DNA of 64,000 nt, taken from positions 372,001-436,000 of the forward strand of contig RZUM01000003.1 of NCBI GenBank assembly GCA_004193205.1, written 5' to 3'. This stretch comes from Gordonia sediminis (lineage in GTDB: Bacteria; Actinomycetota; Actinomycetes; Mycobacteriales; Mycobacteriaceae). This document shows positions 53,480 through 62,654 of the stretch, in pieces. The notes beneath the pieces are model-generated. The model saw nothing but the letters and a program-made list of their open reading frames with translations, made no database searches and was not told where the DNA came from. The position numbers and the translations under genes were made by a program. Every line of letters begins with the position of its first letter. Within the stretch, counting starts at the first letter, position 1.

Positions 53480-54059
53480 GAAACACACTCCTGCCAAGAT
53501 CATTGATGCTGCGGTCGCCGCGATCGACGAGCGCGGGGTGGGGGTTTCGATGGCCCAGATCGCCGCCGCGGCCGGCGTGTCCAATGGCACGCTGTTCCAT
53601 TACTTCCCGACCAAACAGTCCGTCATCGACTCGACGTACATCGCGCTCAAGGCGGAGCTGTCCGCGGCCGCGATCCCGAACCCACCCTCCTCCGGTGCCG
53701 AGCCGGTCGACGAGCTGCGGGAACTGTGGATCCGCTGGATCGCTTGGGCGCGGGCGAACCCCGAACGGCATCGCGTCGTGCAGATCCTGCGCAATGCCAA
53801 TCTCGTCAGCCCCGACACCCTGACCCAAGGGAACGACGCGTTCGCCGGACCCCTTGCGGCGATGCATCGAGCCGAAAGTCAAGGCCTCCTTGTCGACCTG
53901 CCTGTCGTCCACCTGGGACAGCTGCTCATCGCCCAACTCGAGTTCACGATCACCAGTGACTTACCCGAGAGCGATCTGACGAAGGCTTTCGACCTTGCCT
54001 GGCGCAGCGTCACCCGACCCACCACCGACCCCGCCCCATCAGTTCAGGAGAAGTCATGA
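53478..54059 (+). CDS. TetR-family repressor
   Basis: A 193-residue protein from GTG. The HTH is KIIDAAVAAIDERGVGVSMA, QIAAAAGVSNGTLFHYFPTK, QSVIDSTY. The C-terminal ligand domain follows (ELRELWIRWIAWARANPERH). First gene of a three-gene operon; ATGA overlap with the next gene. The palindrome at its start implies self-control of the whole operon. Confidence 0.92.
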   Translation: MKHTPAKIIDAAVAAIDERGVGVSMAQIAAAAGVSNGTLFHYFPTKQSVIDSTYIALKAELSAAAIPNPPSSGAEPVDELRELWIRWIAWARANPERHRVVQILRNANLVSPDTLTQGNDAFAGPLAAMHRAESQGLLVDLPVVHLGQLLIAQLEFTITSDLPESDLTKAFDLAWRSVTRPTTDPAPSVQEKS

Positions 54060-55054
54060 CAACCGTCCTCGTCACCGGAGCCTCGGGCTTCATCGCCAAG
54101 CACATCGTGCGCGAGCTGCTCGAGAATGGCTACACCGTGCGTGCCGCGGTGCGTTCGGACCGCGCTCAGCAGCAGGTCGAGGCGCTGTTTCCCGACGCGG
54201 ATCTCCACTTCGTCCGTCTCGACCTCACGAGCGACGCCGGGTGGGGTGAGGCGATGGAGGGCGTCGACGTTCTCCTCCACACCGCCAGTCCCTTCCCCGG
54301 CGCCCAACCCAAGGACCCGCAGGACCTCATCCGTCCTGCCGTCGACGGCACCCTGCGCGCGCTGCGTGCCGCCCAGGAGGCGGGCGTGAAGCGCGTGGTC
54401 CTGACGTCGAGCTGCGCGGCCATCTACAAGGACGCCGCCAAACCCCGCCACCAGCCCTCCACCCGAGAGAACTGGACCGACCCCGAGGGCAAGTCCACGA
54501 CCGCCTACGAAGCCTCCAAGACGCTCGCCGAGCGGGCAGCATGGCAATTCGTCGCGCAGCACCCCGAGATCCAGCTGACGACCATCAACCCCGGTGTTGT
54601 CCTCGGCGTGCCGATGGACGACGACTACGGCACCTCTCTCGAGTACGTCGAGCGTATCCTCGCCGGTAAAGACCGTGCGCTGCCGAACGTTTCGCTGCCC
54701 ATTGTCGACGTGCGCGACGTCGCCACCATGCATGTGCGCGCCATCGACTGCGCAGAGACGCGCGGGCAGCGCTTCCCGGCGGTGGCCAGCACCGAGTCGA
54801 TACCTGACATGGCCCGCATCCTCAAGGCGGCATACCCGGACCGCCGGATCGCGTCGCGCACGATTCCCGACGTCGTCGTCCGGCTCGTGGGTCGATTTGT
54901 ACCGGAGGTTGCCACGGTCGCCATGAGCCTCGGCGTCAACCCCGATGTTGACGGCTCCGACGCGCCCCACGTCATGGGCTTCGAGTACACGCCCGCGAAA
55001 GACGCGGTGTTGGCGTCTGCGGCCTTCCTCGCCGAACGAATGCGCGACGCGTGA
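54056..55054 (+). CDS. Extended SDR: NAD(P)-dependent epimerase/aldehyde reductase-like
   Basis: A 332-residue protein: MTTVLVTGASGFIAKHIVRE is the Rossmann GxxGxxG motif. RVVLTSSCAAIYKD and TTAYEASKTLAERAAW give Ser and YxxxK. LTTINPGVVLGVPM is the class-typical Pro loop. It resembles dihydroflavonol/cinnamoyl-CoA reductase-like SDRs that reduce carbonyls. Controlled by the upstream TetR. Confidence 0.88.
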   Translation: MTTVLVTGASGFIAKHIVRELLENGYTVRAAVRSDRAQQQVEALFPDADLHFVRLDLTSDAGWGEAMEGVDVLLHTASPFPGAQPKDPQDLIRPAVDGTLRALRAAQEAGVKRVVLTSSCAAIYKDAAKPRHQPSTRENWTDPEGKSTTAYEASKTLAERAAWQFVAQHPEIQLTTINPGVVLGVPMDDDYGTSLEYVERILAGKDRALPNVSLPIVDVRDVATMHVRAIDCAETRGQRFPAVASTESIPDMARILKAAYPDRRIASRTIPDVVVRLVGRFVPEVATVAMSLGVNPDVDGSDAPHVMGFEYTPAKDAVLASAAFLAERMRDA

Positions 55055-56091
55055 ACGCCACGCCACGGCACCGGCTCGCGACGTCGGTGAATCGTTGGTT
55101 CCGCACCCCGCCCCGAGTCCACGGCGAGGTCGACACTGCGCGCACCGTCAGTTTCCTCGAACTCTTCTACGATCTCGTATTCGTTGTCATCATCGCCCAG
55201 TTGGCCCACCACCTCGTGGGGGACACGACTTGGGCGACGGTACTGGAGTTCTCCATCCTCTTCGGCCTCGTGTGGGTCGCGTGGATGAACGGCTCCCTCT
55301 ACCACGAGCTCCACGGGCGTGAGGACGGTCGCCATCGCGCCTACATCTACGTCCAGATGTACCTGTTGGTCATCCTCGCGGCATTCGTCGGTCATGCCAC
55401 CGAGGAGGACGGACCGCGCTTCGCGCTGACGTTCGCCGTTTTGATGGCGCTCATCACCTATCAGTGGTGGGTCGTTGCGCGGTACGACACGGTCCCCCGT
55501 TTTCGACATGCCGCGCACCGCTATGTCGTCGGGATGCTTGTCATCATCGCGCTGGCGGTGGTATCGGCCTTCGTCTCCGACGATGTGCGCCTTGGTCTTT
55601 GGGCCGGCGGCATCGCAGTCACCGTCATCGGCTACGTGGCTGTCGCGTTTACGCAAGACACAACTTCGACACCCTCGGCCGACGACTGCCGCGGAACAAC
55701 CCCCGCGCCATGGTCGCCTATCTGCTCCTGCACCTGCCCCTCATGGTGCGATCGCCGCCTGCGGCGCAGCAATGGTCGGCCTCATCGAGCACGGCGCCGA
55801 CGACCACCTCGACGGCGGCACAACCTGGCTACTCACCGGCTCGACGGATGCGTCACTCGTGCTGATCGCCGCCCTCATGCGCACCCTCGACGACGAAGCC
55901 CCGACCGCGTCCGGCCAGCTGCAGGCATTGCTCGTCGGGGGGGCCGTCGTCGCCCTGGCCGTCAGCTTCCTCAAGCTGCCTCCGGCTCGCTGGCTGCGGC
56001 CCTGGCGTTACTGCTCGCGGCGACCTGGGGCATCGCCTTTGTGCTGCACTCCGTTTCCGGGCGAGCACGAACGCATGCACTCCCGCTGACA
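55051..56091 (+). pseudogene. Low-temperature requirement protein A (LtrA)-like membrane protein, frameshifted
   Basis: The first 210 residues are intact (SFLELFYDLVFVVIIAQLAH, MYLLVILAAFVGHATEEDGP, VGMLVIIALAVVSAFVSDDV). The protein then continues through other frames: NNPRAMVAYLLLHLPLMV, then GAIAACGAAMVGLIEHGADD and VGGAVVALAVSFLKLPPARW, then LALLLAATWGIAFVLHS. At least three frameshifts occur between 55650 and 55990. Third gene of the TetR operon (GTGA overlap). Inactive unless the shifts are sequencing errors. Confidence 0.82.
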
Positions 56092-56119
56092 CGACACGAG
56101 CAGTGCAGGAGTCGCATCG

Positions 56120-56482
56120 TCAGTCCTCCAGGTAGACCAGCGTGTTGCCGTCGTTGTCGGCGAAGGCGAACATCGGTGGCACGCCTTCCCAACGCAGGAC
56201 ACCGTCGTTGTGCACGGTCGTACCCGACGACACGACCCTTCGATACGCCTCATCGGCATCACTGGTGCCCAGCCTGATGGCAACCGGCATCTCGGTATCG
56301 GGTGGCAGGAGCAGCAACGACACCGCAGAGCCCGGTGGACGAACCTCCACCAACCTCGCGCCCGGCCAGAGTTCTCGATCTGTGACCAGTTCACATCCGA
56401 GAACCTCGGTATAGAAGTCGATCGCGGCGTCCTGATCGGTCACCGGAATCGACACGCTGATCACCCGAGTTGTCGCGACCAT
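56120..56482 (-). CDS. VOC-family (glyoxalase/bleomycin resistance-like) protein
   Basis: A 120-residue protein (MVATTRVISVSIPVTDQDAA, IDFYTEVLGCELVTDREL, PPMFAFADNDGNTLVYLED). It has the paired beta-alpha-beta-beta-beta VOC pattern. Substrate not predictable. Confidence 0.9.
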   Translation of the reverse strand: MVATTRVISVSIPVTDQDAAIDFYTEVLGCELVTDRELWPGARLVEVRPPGSAVSLLLLPPDTEMPVAIRLGTSDADEAYRRVVSSGTTVHNDGVLRWEGVPPMFAFADNDGNTLVYLED

Positions 56483-56584
56483 GTCTGCTCCTCTGCATCG
56501 TGCTGGACGTGGGACACGCACGCTGGCAGCGCTGCCTACAAAGACAGACCGGCCGCACGAGCGAATCTCATCGCGGGCCCTGAA

Positions 56585-56897
56585 ACGACCTACCGCTCTG
56601 GCACCACGTCGGTCACCGGCTGATCGTCGCCGAGCCTGCCCTCAGCGACCGCGATCAATGCGAACAGACCGGCGAACGACTTGGTGACCGACATCATCTG
56701 GTGCGGCTGAGCCGCATGCATCCCGTTGAAATACCTCTCATACACCTGCCGTTGAACGGGGCCGTCATGAGCGCATTCGACCGATTGACTCGCTTCTCGG
56801 GCGGCGGAGGGAATCCCTCCATGAGACCAAGTTCCTGAGCGGTCGCGTACGGATCATCAGGCATCGTCCCATCGTAAGGTGTCGTCGACGTCGTCAT
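56585..56897 (-). pseudogene. Serine hydrolase (beta-lactamase/NylB-like) N-terminal fragment
   Basis: MPDDPYATAQELGLMEGFPP, PPEKRVNRSNALMTAPFN then, after a frameshift near 56752, RQVYERYFNGMHAAQPHQMM, SVTKSFAGLFALIAVAEGRL, GDDQPVTDVVPE. SVTK is the catalytic SxxK. Everything beyond 56585 is missing. Confidence 0.8.
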
Positions 56898-57134
56898 TCG
56901 TCAGCTGAAGTACATGCCCCGGGTACTGGCCCACTCGGAGACGCGCTGAATGGGGAACCCGCTACCAGCGTGGAGTCCAAATCGGTTATCGCCAAAGGCA
57001 TGTCATCCACCGCCGATTTCGCCTCGGCGAGCATGTGGCCTCGATCTCGTGACCGGTATGGCGTATCGTCATCGAATTGCGCCGCGGCGCTGCCGACGTG
57101 CGCCAACGCAGGCAATGGCCAACGTCAACCACCA
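56898..57134. other. Intergenic, nothing recognised
   Basis: About 240 bases between the serine hydrolase remnant and the AIM24 gene. No supported feature. Confidence 0.4.
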
Positions 57135-57812
57135 CTAGGAGTTGGAACGCTGCGGGTTCACCTCCCTGATCCAGTCGATCAGGTCGTTGCTCGATCGGGT
57201 CTGCAGCCACACACGTCCGGGACCGTGGAAGTCGGTCACGAGTCCCTCGCCACCGAGCAGCGTCGACTTCCAGCTGCCCGCCTTCCGCACCTTGTACTGC
57301 ACCGCCTCGTCGAAGGCCACCACGTGGCCGGTATCAAGTGTCAGCGTCTCCCCCGGAGCGAGTTCGGTGGCCACGATCGCCCCGTAGGACGACAACAACA
57401 ACCCACCCGCACCGGTGCAGCGAAGCAGAATCAACCCCTCGCCGCTGAAAAACGACTTGTGTCCGCCCCACTTCGAATCGACGTCGACGCCGGGATCGGA
57501 TGCGATCCACGATCCGGACTGCACCAGCAGCGCCATCCTCCCGTCAAGCGAGAGCGAGGTCATGTCCCCCGGCAGAGTGGCGGCGACGCCGACTTGACCG
57601 CCGGAGCCCGAGTGGAAATCGTTGACGAAGAAACTCTCGCCGCCGAGGCTGCGGCGCAGGCCCTTGAAAAAGCCTCCCCGGGTGGAGGTTTCGATCCGTA
57701 TGTCGCCGCGGGTCATCGCCATCGCCCCGGCCTCGACCCGAACCGAGCCCCCGGGCGGAACGGTGATCGTGCCCATGGCAAAGGCAGGTCCGGCACTGAT
57801 GGCGACATCCAT
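57135..57812 (-). CDS. AIM24-family protein
   Basis: A 225-residue protein from ATG (MDVAISAGPAFAMGTITVPP). AGAMAMTRGDIRIETSTRGG, FFKGLRRSLGGESFFVNDFH and GGLLLSSYGAIVATELAPGE are typical of the AIM24/TIGR00266 beta-helix-like family. Cytoplasmic; function not established in bacteria. Confidence 0.9.
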   Translation of the reverse strand: MDVAISAGPAFAMGTITVPPGGSVRVEAGAMAMTRGDIRIETSTRGGFFKGLRRSLGGESFFVNDFHSGSGGQVGVAATLPGDMTSLSLDGRMALLVQSGSWIASDPGVDVDSKWGGHKSFFSGEGLILLRCTGAGGLLLSSYGAIVATELAPGETLTLDTGHVVAFDEAVQYKVRKAGSWKSTLLGGEGLVTDFHGPGRVWLQTRSSNDLIDWIREVNPQRSNS

Positions 57813-57921
57813 GACGTTCTCCTTGACTTCCGACGGTCTCAGACCCCTTCCGAGCATCCACAGTATCCACAATGGTCACCCAAGGCATGCAGATGCCGGA
57901 CCTCCACCTTCGGCCACCGAA

Positions 57922-58536
57922 TCATCGAACGACTCGGTAACGCAGGTGTGCAACGCCCGGGGCCTCAAGCACCCGGACCAGCTCGAGTGCGGGCTTTCCC
58001 GCCTCGAACCCGTCGAACAGCCTCTCACCCGAACCGAGTATCACCGGACTGATCTGCAGATCGATCTCGTCGACCACGCCTGCCGCGATCGCCTGCCGGG
58101 CGCACGAGGCTCCACCGGCGATCGAGATGTCACGTCCACCCGCAACCGCGCGAGCTTGGGCATAGGCCGACTCGATCCCGTCGGTCACGAAGTGAAACGT
58201 GGTCCCGCCCTGCATCTCGATCGGGTCGTGTGGGTAATGCGTCAGTACGAACACCGGGCAGTGGTAGGGCGGGTCGTCGCCCCACCAGCCCCGCCAGTTC
58301 GAGTTCCCCCAGTCCCCACGAATCGGGCCGAACATGTTGCGGCCCATGATCGTCGCCGCCATGCCGTCCAGCATCTCGGAGGCCACCTGCCGGTTGACGG
58401 GATGGTCTTTGGCGGGACCCATATGCCAGTGATGGAGCGCCTCGCCGCCGGCACCGAGTGGCTGCTCCTGGCTCTGGTCGGGCCCGGCCACGTAGCCGTC
58501 GGCAGAGATCGACATCGAGAGATTTGTTCTGGACAT
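57922..58536 (-). CDS. Dihydrofolate reductase-fold (RibD C-terminal type) reductase
   Basis: A 204-residue protein: MSRTNLSMSISADGYVAGPD, IMGRNMFGPIRGDW, DISIAGGASCARQAIAAGVV, LGSGERLFDGFE. Third family member in the window, most like the RibD_C proteins that open with SADGYVAGP. Substrate unknown. Confidence 0.9.
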   Translation of the reverse strand: MSRTNLSMSISADGYVAGPDQSQEQPLGAGGEALHHWHMGPAKDHPVNRQVASEMLDGMAATIMGRNMFGPIRGDWGNSNWRGWWGDDPPYHCPVFVLTHYPHDPIEMQGGTTFHFVTDGIESAYAQARAVAGGRDISIAGGASCARQAIAAGVVDEIDLQISPVILGSGERLFDGFEAGKPALELVRVLEAPGVAHLRYRVVR

Positions 58537-58732
58537 ACGTCCTCCATCCGGTCCGGTTCACGCGACTGCACCAATGCAGACTTCCGTGCCCGGAAATATT
58601 CATCGTTGGCTCTACTGTCGAGGACCACGTGCAGTCCCGCATCGTTTCTGCGCATCTCATCGAGTGTGTCCCACAACGTCGCCAAGGTGCGGGGTCGGCT
58701 GATCCGCGGATTCCTGGTGGTAGGAAGACGAC

Positions 58733-59731
58733 ATGCAGAAATCACCACTGGGAACGACAAGACTGACCCCATCGGTTGTCGGTTTGGGGACATGGCAACT
58801 CGGTGCCGACTGGGGTGAGGTGACACCGACAGAGGCGCGGGCAGTGATGTCTGCGGCAGTCGAGGGCGGGATCACCTTCTTCGACACCGCCGACGTGTAC
58901 GGCGACGGCCGCAGCGAGCAGCTGATCGGCGATTTCCTCGACACCCACGATCTGCGCGACACCGTCACCGTGGCAACGAAAATCGGCCGACGATCCGAGC
59001 AAGTCCCCGAGAACTATGTCCTGGAGAATTTTCGGCAGTGGGTGGACCGGTCGCGACGCAACCTGAATACAGACTGTCTGCAATTAGTGCAGCTGCACTG
59101 CCCGCCGTCGGCGGTCTACTCGAACGCCGCCGTGTACGAGGCACTCGACACCCTCGTCGAAGAGGGTGCACTCGCGCACTATGGGGTGAGCGTGGAAACC
59201 ACAGCCGAGGCACTCGAGGCCATGCGGCATCCGAACGTCCGCAGCGTTCAGTTGATAGCCAACGCCTTTCGGATCAAACCGATCGACGACGTCCTGCCTG
59301 TGGCGCAGGAGGCGGGTGTAGGAATCATCGTCCGGGTGCCGTTGGCGTCCGGGCTGTTATCCGGCCGCTACGACGAGAACTCGACGTTTGCCGCCGACGA
59401 TCACCGAACCTACAACAGGGCCGGTGAATTCTTCGATGTCGGCGAGACCTTCGCCGGAGTGGATTTCCGGACCGGTGTGGCCGCGGCACGAGAGTTCAGG
59501 GCAGTCGTCGCCGAACTCGCTCCCGCGGGGACCACACCCGCGCAGGCGGCCATCGCGTGGCTTTGGCAACAGCCGGGAGTCAGCACGGTGATTCCCGGTG
59601 CACGCAACGCACAGCAGGCAACCGCCAATGCCGGCGCGGGAAATGTGCCCGTGCTGTCGGACGCCTTCGACGCTGCGGTGCGCGACATCTACGACCGCCA
59701 TTTCCGCGCCGGCGTGCATCACCGGTGGTAG
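58733..59731 (+). CDS. Aldo/keto reductase
   Basis: A 332-residue protein from ATG. VVGLGTWQLGADWGEVTPTE, FFDTADVYGDGRSEQLIGDF (Asp and Tyr of the tetrad), VATKIGRR (Lys), VQLHCPPSAVY (His), VSTVIPGARNAQQATANAGA (NADPH-binding). A complete TIM-barrel AKR reducing carbonyls with NADPH. Confidence 0.93.
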   Translation: MQKSPLGTTRLTPSVVGLGTWQLGADWGEVTPTEARAVMSAAVEGGITFFDTADVYGDGRSEQLIGDFLDTHDLRDTVTVATKIGRRSEQVPENYVLENFRQWVDRSRRNLNTDCLQLVQLHCPPSAVYSNAAVYEALDTLVEEGALAHYGVSVETTAEALEAMRHPNVRSVQLIANAFRIKPIDDVLPVAQEAGVGIIVRVPLASGLLSGRYDENSTFAADDHRTYNRAGEFFDVGETFAGVDFRTGVAAAREFRAVVAELAPAGTTPAQAAIAWLWQQPGVSTVIPGARNAQQATANAGAGNVPVLSDAFDAAVRDIYDRHFRAGVHHRW

Positions 59732-59774
59732 CGACGGTCCGGTCGTCGGCAACGATCACCGTCGAGGTCGGCCG

Positions 59775-60449
59775 TCAGCTCGCCGGTTGGCGGCGCACCA
59801 TCTCGGCTATCCAGACCGGCGCGAAGGGTGAGGTACAGCCCGCTGATGTCGGGTAGTCCTTGAGGACCTCGAGTCGTTCGCCGATATCGATTGCGCGGGT
59901 GCGGTATTCGGCATGGTCGATGCCGATCTGGGCCAGGCAGTGGTTCATCGCCCACTGCAGGCGGTCCGGAGCGTCTTTCATCTGCGCCTCGATCACATCG
60001 AGGAGTCCTGGGAGGTCGAGGGCTCCGGGCTGCTTGGTGACCCGCTCGCTGGTCAACGCCCAGCCTGCACTCGCCACCACCGGATCCGCGTCGGCGAGCC
60101 AGGCCACCCGCAGTTCCTCGGAGTGCGGATTCTTCTTCACCACGTAGTTGACGAGCCAGTCGTGCACCTTGGGACTGCGGGCCTCACGCAGCATGGCGTC
60201 GAGTTCGTCGCCGTCGAACGCCTTCGGACGGCAGATCAGCATCGCCAGGAGTCGCGCCGCGGTGTCCTCGGTGCGCCACAGATCCCGGGCGAGTTCCTGC
60301 TGGGTCTTCAGCTTCTTGGCGACCGCGCGCAGCTTGCTGAGGTTGACGCCGTGATCGTCGCCGTGCCTCTCGTTGACCGCCCGCACCTTCGGGTCCTCGA
60401 GTTGCGTGAGCTCGGCCATCACCGCGGCCACGGCCGTCTCGGCCACCAT
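59775..60449 (-). CDS. DNA alkylation repair-like HEAT-repeat protein
   Basis: A 224-residue protein; start MVAETAVAAVMAELTQLEDP behind GAGGGGC (a later ATG is possible). KVRAVNERHGDDHGVNLSKL, WRTEDTAARLLAMLICRPKA, VHDWLVNYVVKKNPHSEELR, WALTSERV and MNHCLAQIGIDHAEYRTRAI form AlkD-like helical repeats. AlkD-type glycosylase activity is not certain; many actinobacterial homologues are uncharacterised. Confidence 0.8.
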   Translation of the reverse strand: MVAETAVAAVMAELTQLEDPKVRAVNERHGDDHGVNLSKLRAVAKKLKTQQELARDLWRTEDTAARLLAMLICRPKAFDGDELDAMLREARSPKVHDWLVNYVVKKNPHSEELRVAWLADADPVVASAGWALTSERVTKQPGALDLPGLLDVIEAQMKDAPDRLQWAMNHCLAQIGIDHAEYRTRAIDIGERLEVLKDYPTSAGCTSPFAPVWIAEMVRRQPAS

Positions 60450-60591
60450 CTGCCCCTCGTTCCCTCGTCTGATCTGCCAGGACACACTTACGCCGGCACC
60501 GGAGCACCGGTCAAGTCGATCGGGGGTCCACCGCGGCTCCTACCTGAGAAGCCGGCCGGTCGTTCACAGCAACGGCACCTACGCTGGTTCG

Positions 60592-62250
60592 ATGTCTCTC
60601 GTTCTCGGGCCGGTACTACGCCACGTCGACGACACTTCGGCAATCATCTGGGTACAGACCGCACACGCGGCCGAGGTGGAGGTGCTCGGCCACCGCGCCC
60701 GCACCTTCGAGGTCCACGGCTGTCACTACGCGCTCGTGACCGTTCACGGGTTGGCCCCGGACTCGACGACGCCGTACCAGGTGAGCATCGACGACTCGAC
60801 GGTGTGGCCGCTGCCGGACTCACCGTTTCCCGCCAGCGTCATCCGCAGCCGCGGTCCGGCACGCGCCGACCAGACCCGTGTCGTATTCGGATCGTGCCGT
60901 TTCCCCCCGTCCGACGACCCCGACCTGGACGCCAAACTGGGTGTCGACGCACTCGACTCCTACGCTCTGCGGTTGGCAACTTTGCCCCACGACGAGTGGC
61001 CCGACGCGCTGTTTCTGCTCGGTGATCAGGTCTACGCCGACGAACTGACTCCCCGCGTCCGCCGCAACCTCGCCGGGCGTCGACGCTCGACCGATCACCC
61101 CGCCGACGAGGTGGTCAGCTTCGACGAGTACGAGAGCCTCTACCGACACGCGTGGGGCGACCCCGAGATCCGCTGGATCCTCTCCACGGTTCCCACCGCG
61201 ATGATCTTCGACGACCACGACATCCGCGACGACTGGAATACCTCGGCCGCGTGGCGCGAAGAGATCAACCGCACCCCATGGTGGCGCGAGCGAATCCGCG
61301 CCGGTCTCGTCTCGTACTGGGTGTATCAACATCTCGGCAACCTGAGTCCCGCCGCGCTGGCGGACGAACCCGACTACCAGGCGGTCCTCGCCGCCGATGA
61401 CGACCGGTGGCCATACCTGGTCGACCTCGCCGACCGCGCCGACACCGAGGTCGACGGACGCAAGGGGCTGAGGTTCAGCTTCCGCTGGGACCTCGGACGT
61501 AGCCGGCTGCTCATGATCGACAGCCGCAATGGTCGCGTGTTCCCCGCTGGTGACCGGAAGATGCTGAGCGACAACGAGTTCGACTGGCTGGCCGGGCAGC
61601 TTGAGACCGCTGCCGCCGAGGTGGACCATCTGATGCTCGGATCATCACTCCCCTGGCTGCTACCACCGGTCCTCGGCAACGCCGAGACTGTCAACGAGAT
61701 CGCCGCCGGTCGCACCGGACTTCGCACACGGCTGGCCGAACGGATCCGGCAGGCCGCCGACCTCGAACACTGGGCAGCGTTCGGCGAATCGTTCCTGCGG
61801 CTCAGCACACTCATCGGGGAGGTGGCGACTCGACCGTCGCCCGGGCCGGCGACCGTGACCGTGCTGTCGGGCGATGTCCATCACAGCTATGCCGCACGGG
61901 CAGACTTCGGAGCCCGCACGAACTCCGTTGTGTACCAACTCGTGTGCTCGCCGGTACACAATCACGTGCCTTCGTTCGTCAAACCCCTGTTCGTCGTCGG
62001 ATGGTCCCCGCTGCTGGGGCGCCTGACGGGCCGGTGGGCACGGCATCGGGGTGCCGCGCCGTTGCCGATGTCGTGGACGAAGTCCGCAGGCCCCCTGTTC
62101 GGGAACACCATCGCCACGCTCGAACTGACGGGGCGCAACGCCAGGGTGATCTTCGAACAACCGCGAGACGGCGCAGCGCTCGCCATCGTCGCGGACCTGT
62201 CGCTGACCGGACACACCACCGCACCGTCGGCGGCCCGCCCAACACACTGA
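60592..62250 (+). CDS. PhoD-like alkaline phosphatase family protein
   Basis: A 552-residue protein from ATG. The N-terminal beta domain SLVLGPVLRHVDDTSAIIWV is followed by the metallophosphatase core: RVVFGSCRFP, DALFLLGDQVYADE, TAMIFDDHDIRDDWN, DHLMLGSSLPWLLPP, TVTVLSGDVHHSYAARAD. These match the GSCR, GDQ(V/I)Y, DDHD and SGDVH motifs of PhoD. No signal peptide is visible, unlike classical Tat-exported PhoD, so it is probably cytoplasmic. Confidence 0.9.
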   Translation: MSLVLGPVLRHVDDTSAIIWVQTAHAAEVEVLGHRARTFEVHGCHYALVTVHGLAPDSTTPYQVSIDDSTVWPLPDSPFPASVIRSRGPARADQTRVVFGSCRFPPSDDPDLDAKLGVDALDSYALRLATLPHDEWPDALFLLGDQVYADELTPRVRRNLAGRRRSTDHPADEVVSFDEYESLYRHAWGDPEIRWILSTVPTAMIFDDHDIRDDWNTSAAWREEINRTPWWRERIRAGLVSYWVYQHLGNLSPAALADEPDYQAVLAADDDRWPYLVDLADRADTEVDGRKGLRFSFRWDLGRSRLLMIDSRNGRVFPAGDRKMLSDNEFDWLAGQLETAAAEVDHLMLGSSLPWLLPPVLGNAETVNEIAAGRTGLRTRLAERIRQAADLEHWAAFGESFLRLSTLIGEVATRPSPGPATVTVLSGDVHHSYAARADFGARTNSVVYQLVCSPVHNHVPSFVKPLFVVGWSPLLGRLTGRWARHRGAAPLPMSWTKSAGPLFGNTIATLELTGRNARVIFEQPRDGAALAIVADLSLTGHTTAPSAARPTH

Positions 62251-62290
62251 CCGCCGGACAAGGCCGTGACAACCGTGTGTCGACAACCCG

Positions 62291-62557
62291 CTATCCGGTC
62301 CGTTGGAGGTTCGGCTCGGGAATACAGATCTGGGCGAGGTCCTCGAGGGGAACCTCCAGCACGGCTGCCAGTGCGGCGACCGTGGTGAAGGCGGGTGTCG
62401 CCAGGCGCCCGGTCTCGATCTTGCGGAGCGTCTCCGGCGAGATGGACGCGGCGTGTGCGACGTCGGCAGGTTTGCGGTCACCTCGCGCCTGCCGGAGATA
62501 CGCGCCGAGTCGCTTGCCGGCCGCGCGCTGTTGTGGCGTCAACGGGGATCTCACCAT
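62291..62557 (-). CDS. XRE-family transcriptional regulator
   Basis: An 88-residue protein from ATG (MVRSPLTPQQRAAGKRLGAY). The HTH is LRQARGDRKPADVAHAASIS, PETLRKIETGRLATPAFTTV. Divergent from the methionine aminopeptidase gene; two identical-format dyads lie between them. Confidence 0.9.
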   Translation of the reverse strand: MVRSPLTPQQRAAGKRLGAYLRQARGDRKPADVAHAASISPETLRKIETGRLATPAFTTVAALAAVLEVPLEDLAQICIPEPNLQRTG

Positions 62558-62579
62558 GCGACAAGAATACGCCACCGTC

Positions 62580-62624
62580 GGTATGAAAATACCGAACCTC
62601 CGACAAATCTGGTATTTCTATACC
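62580..62624. promoter_or_regulatory. Twin operators GGTAT-N4-ATACC
   Basis: Sites 62580-62593 (N4 = GAAA) and 62611-62624 (N4 = TTCT) are 31 bp apart centre to centre, between the divergent XRE and map genes. They probably bind the XRE protein cooperatively on one face of the helix. Confidence 0.72.
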
Positions 62625-62654
62625 GGACCGCCGATCGAGCGAAGGATGGACACT

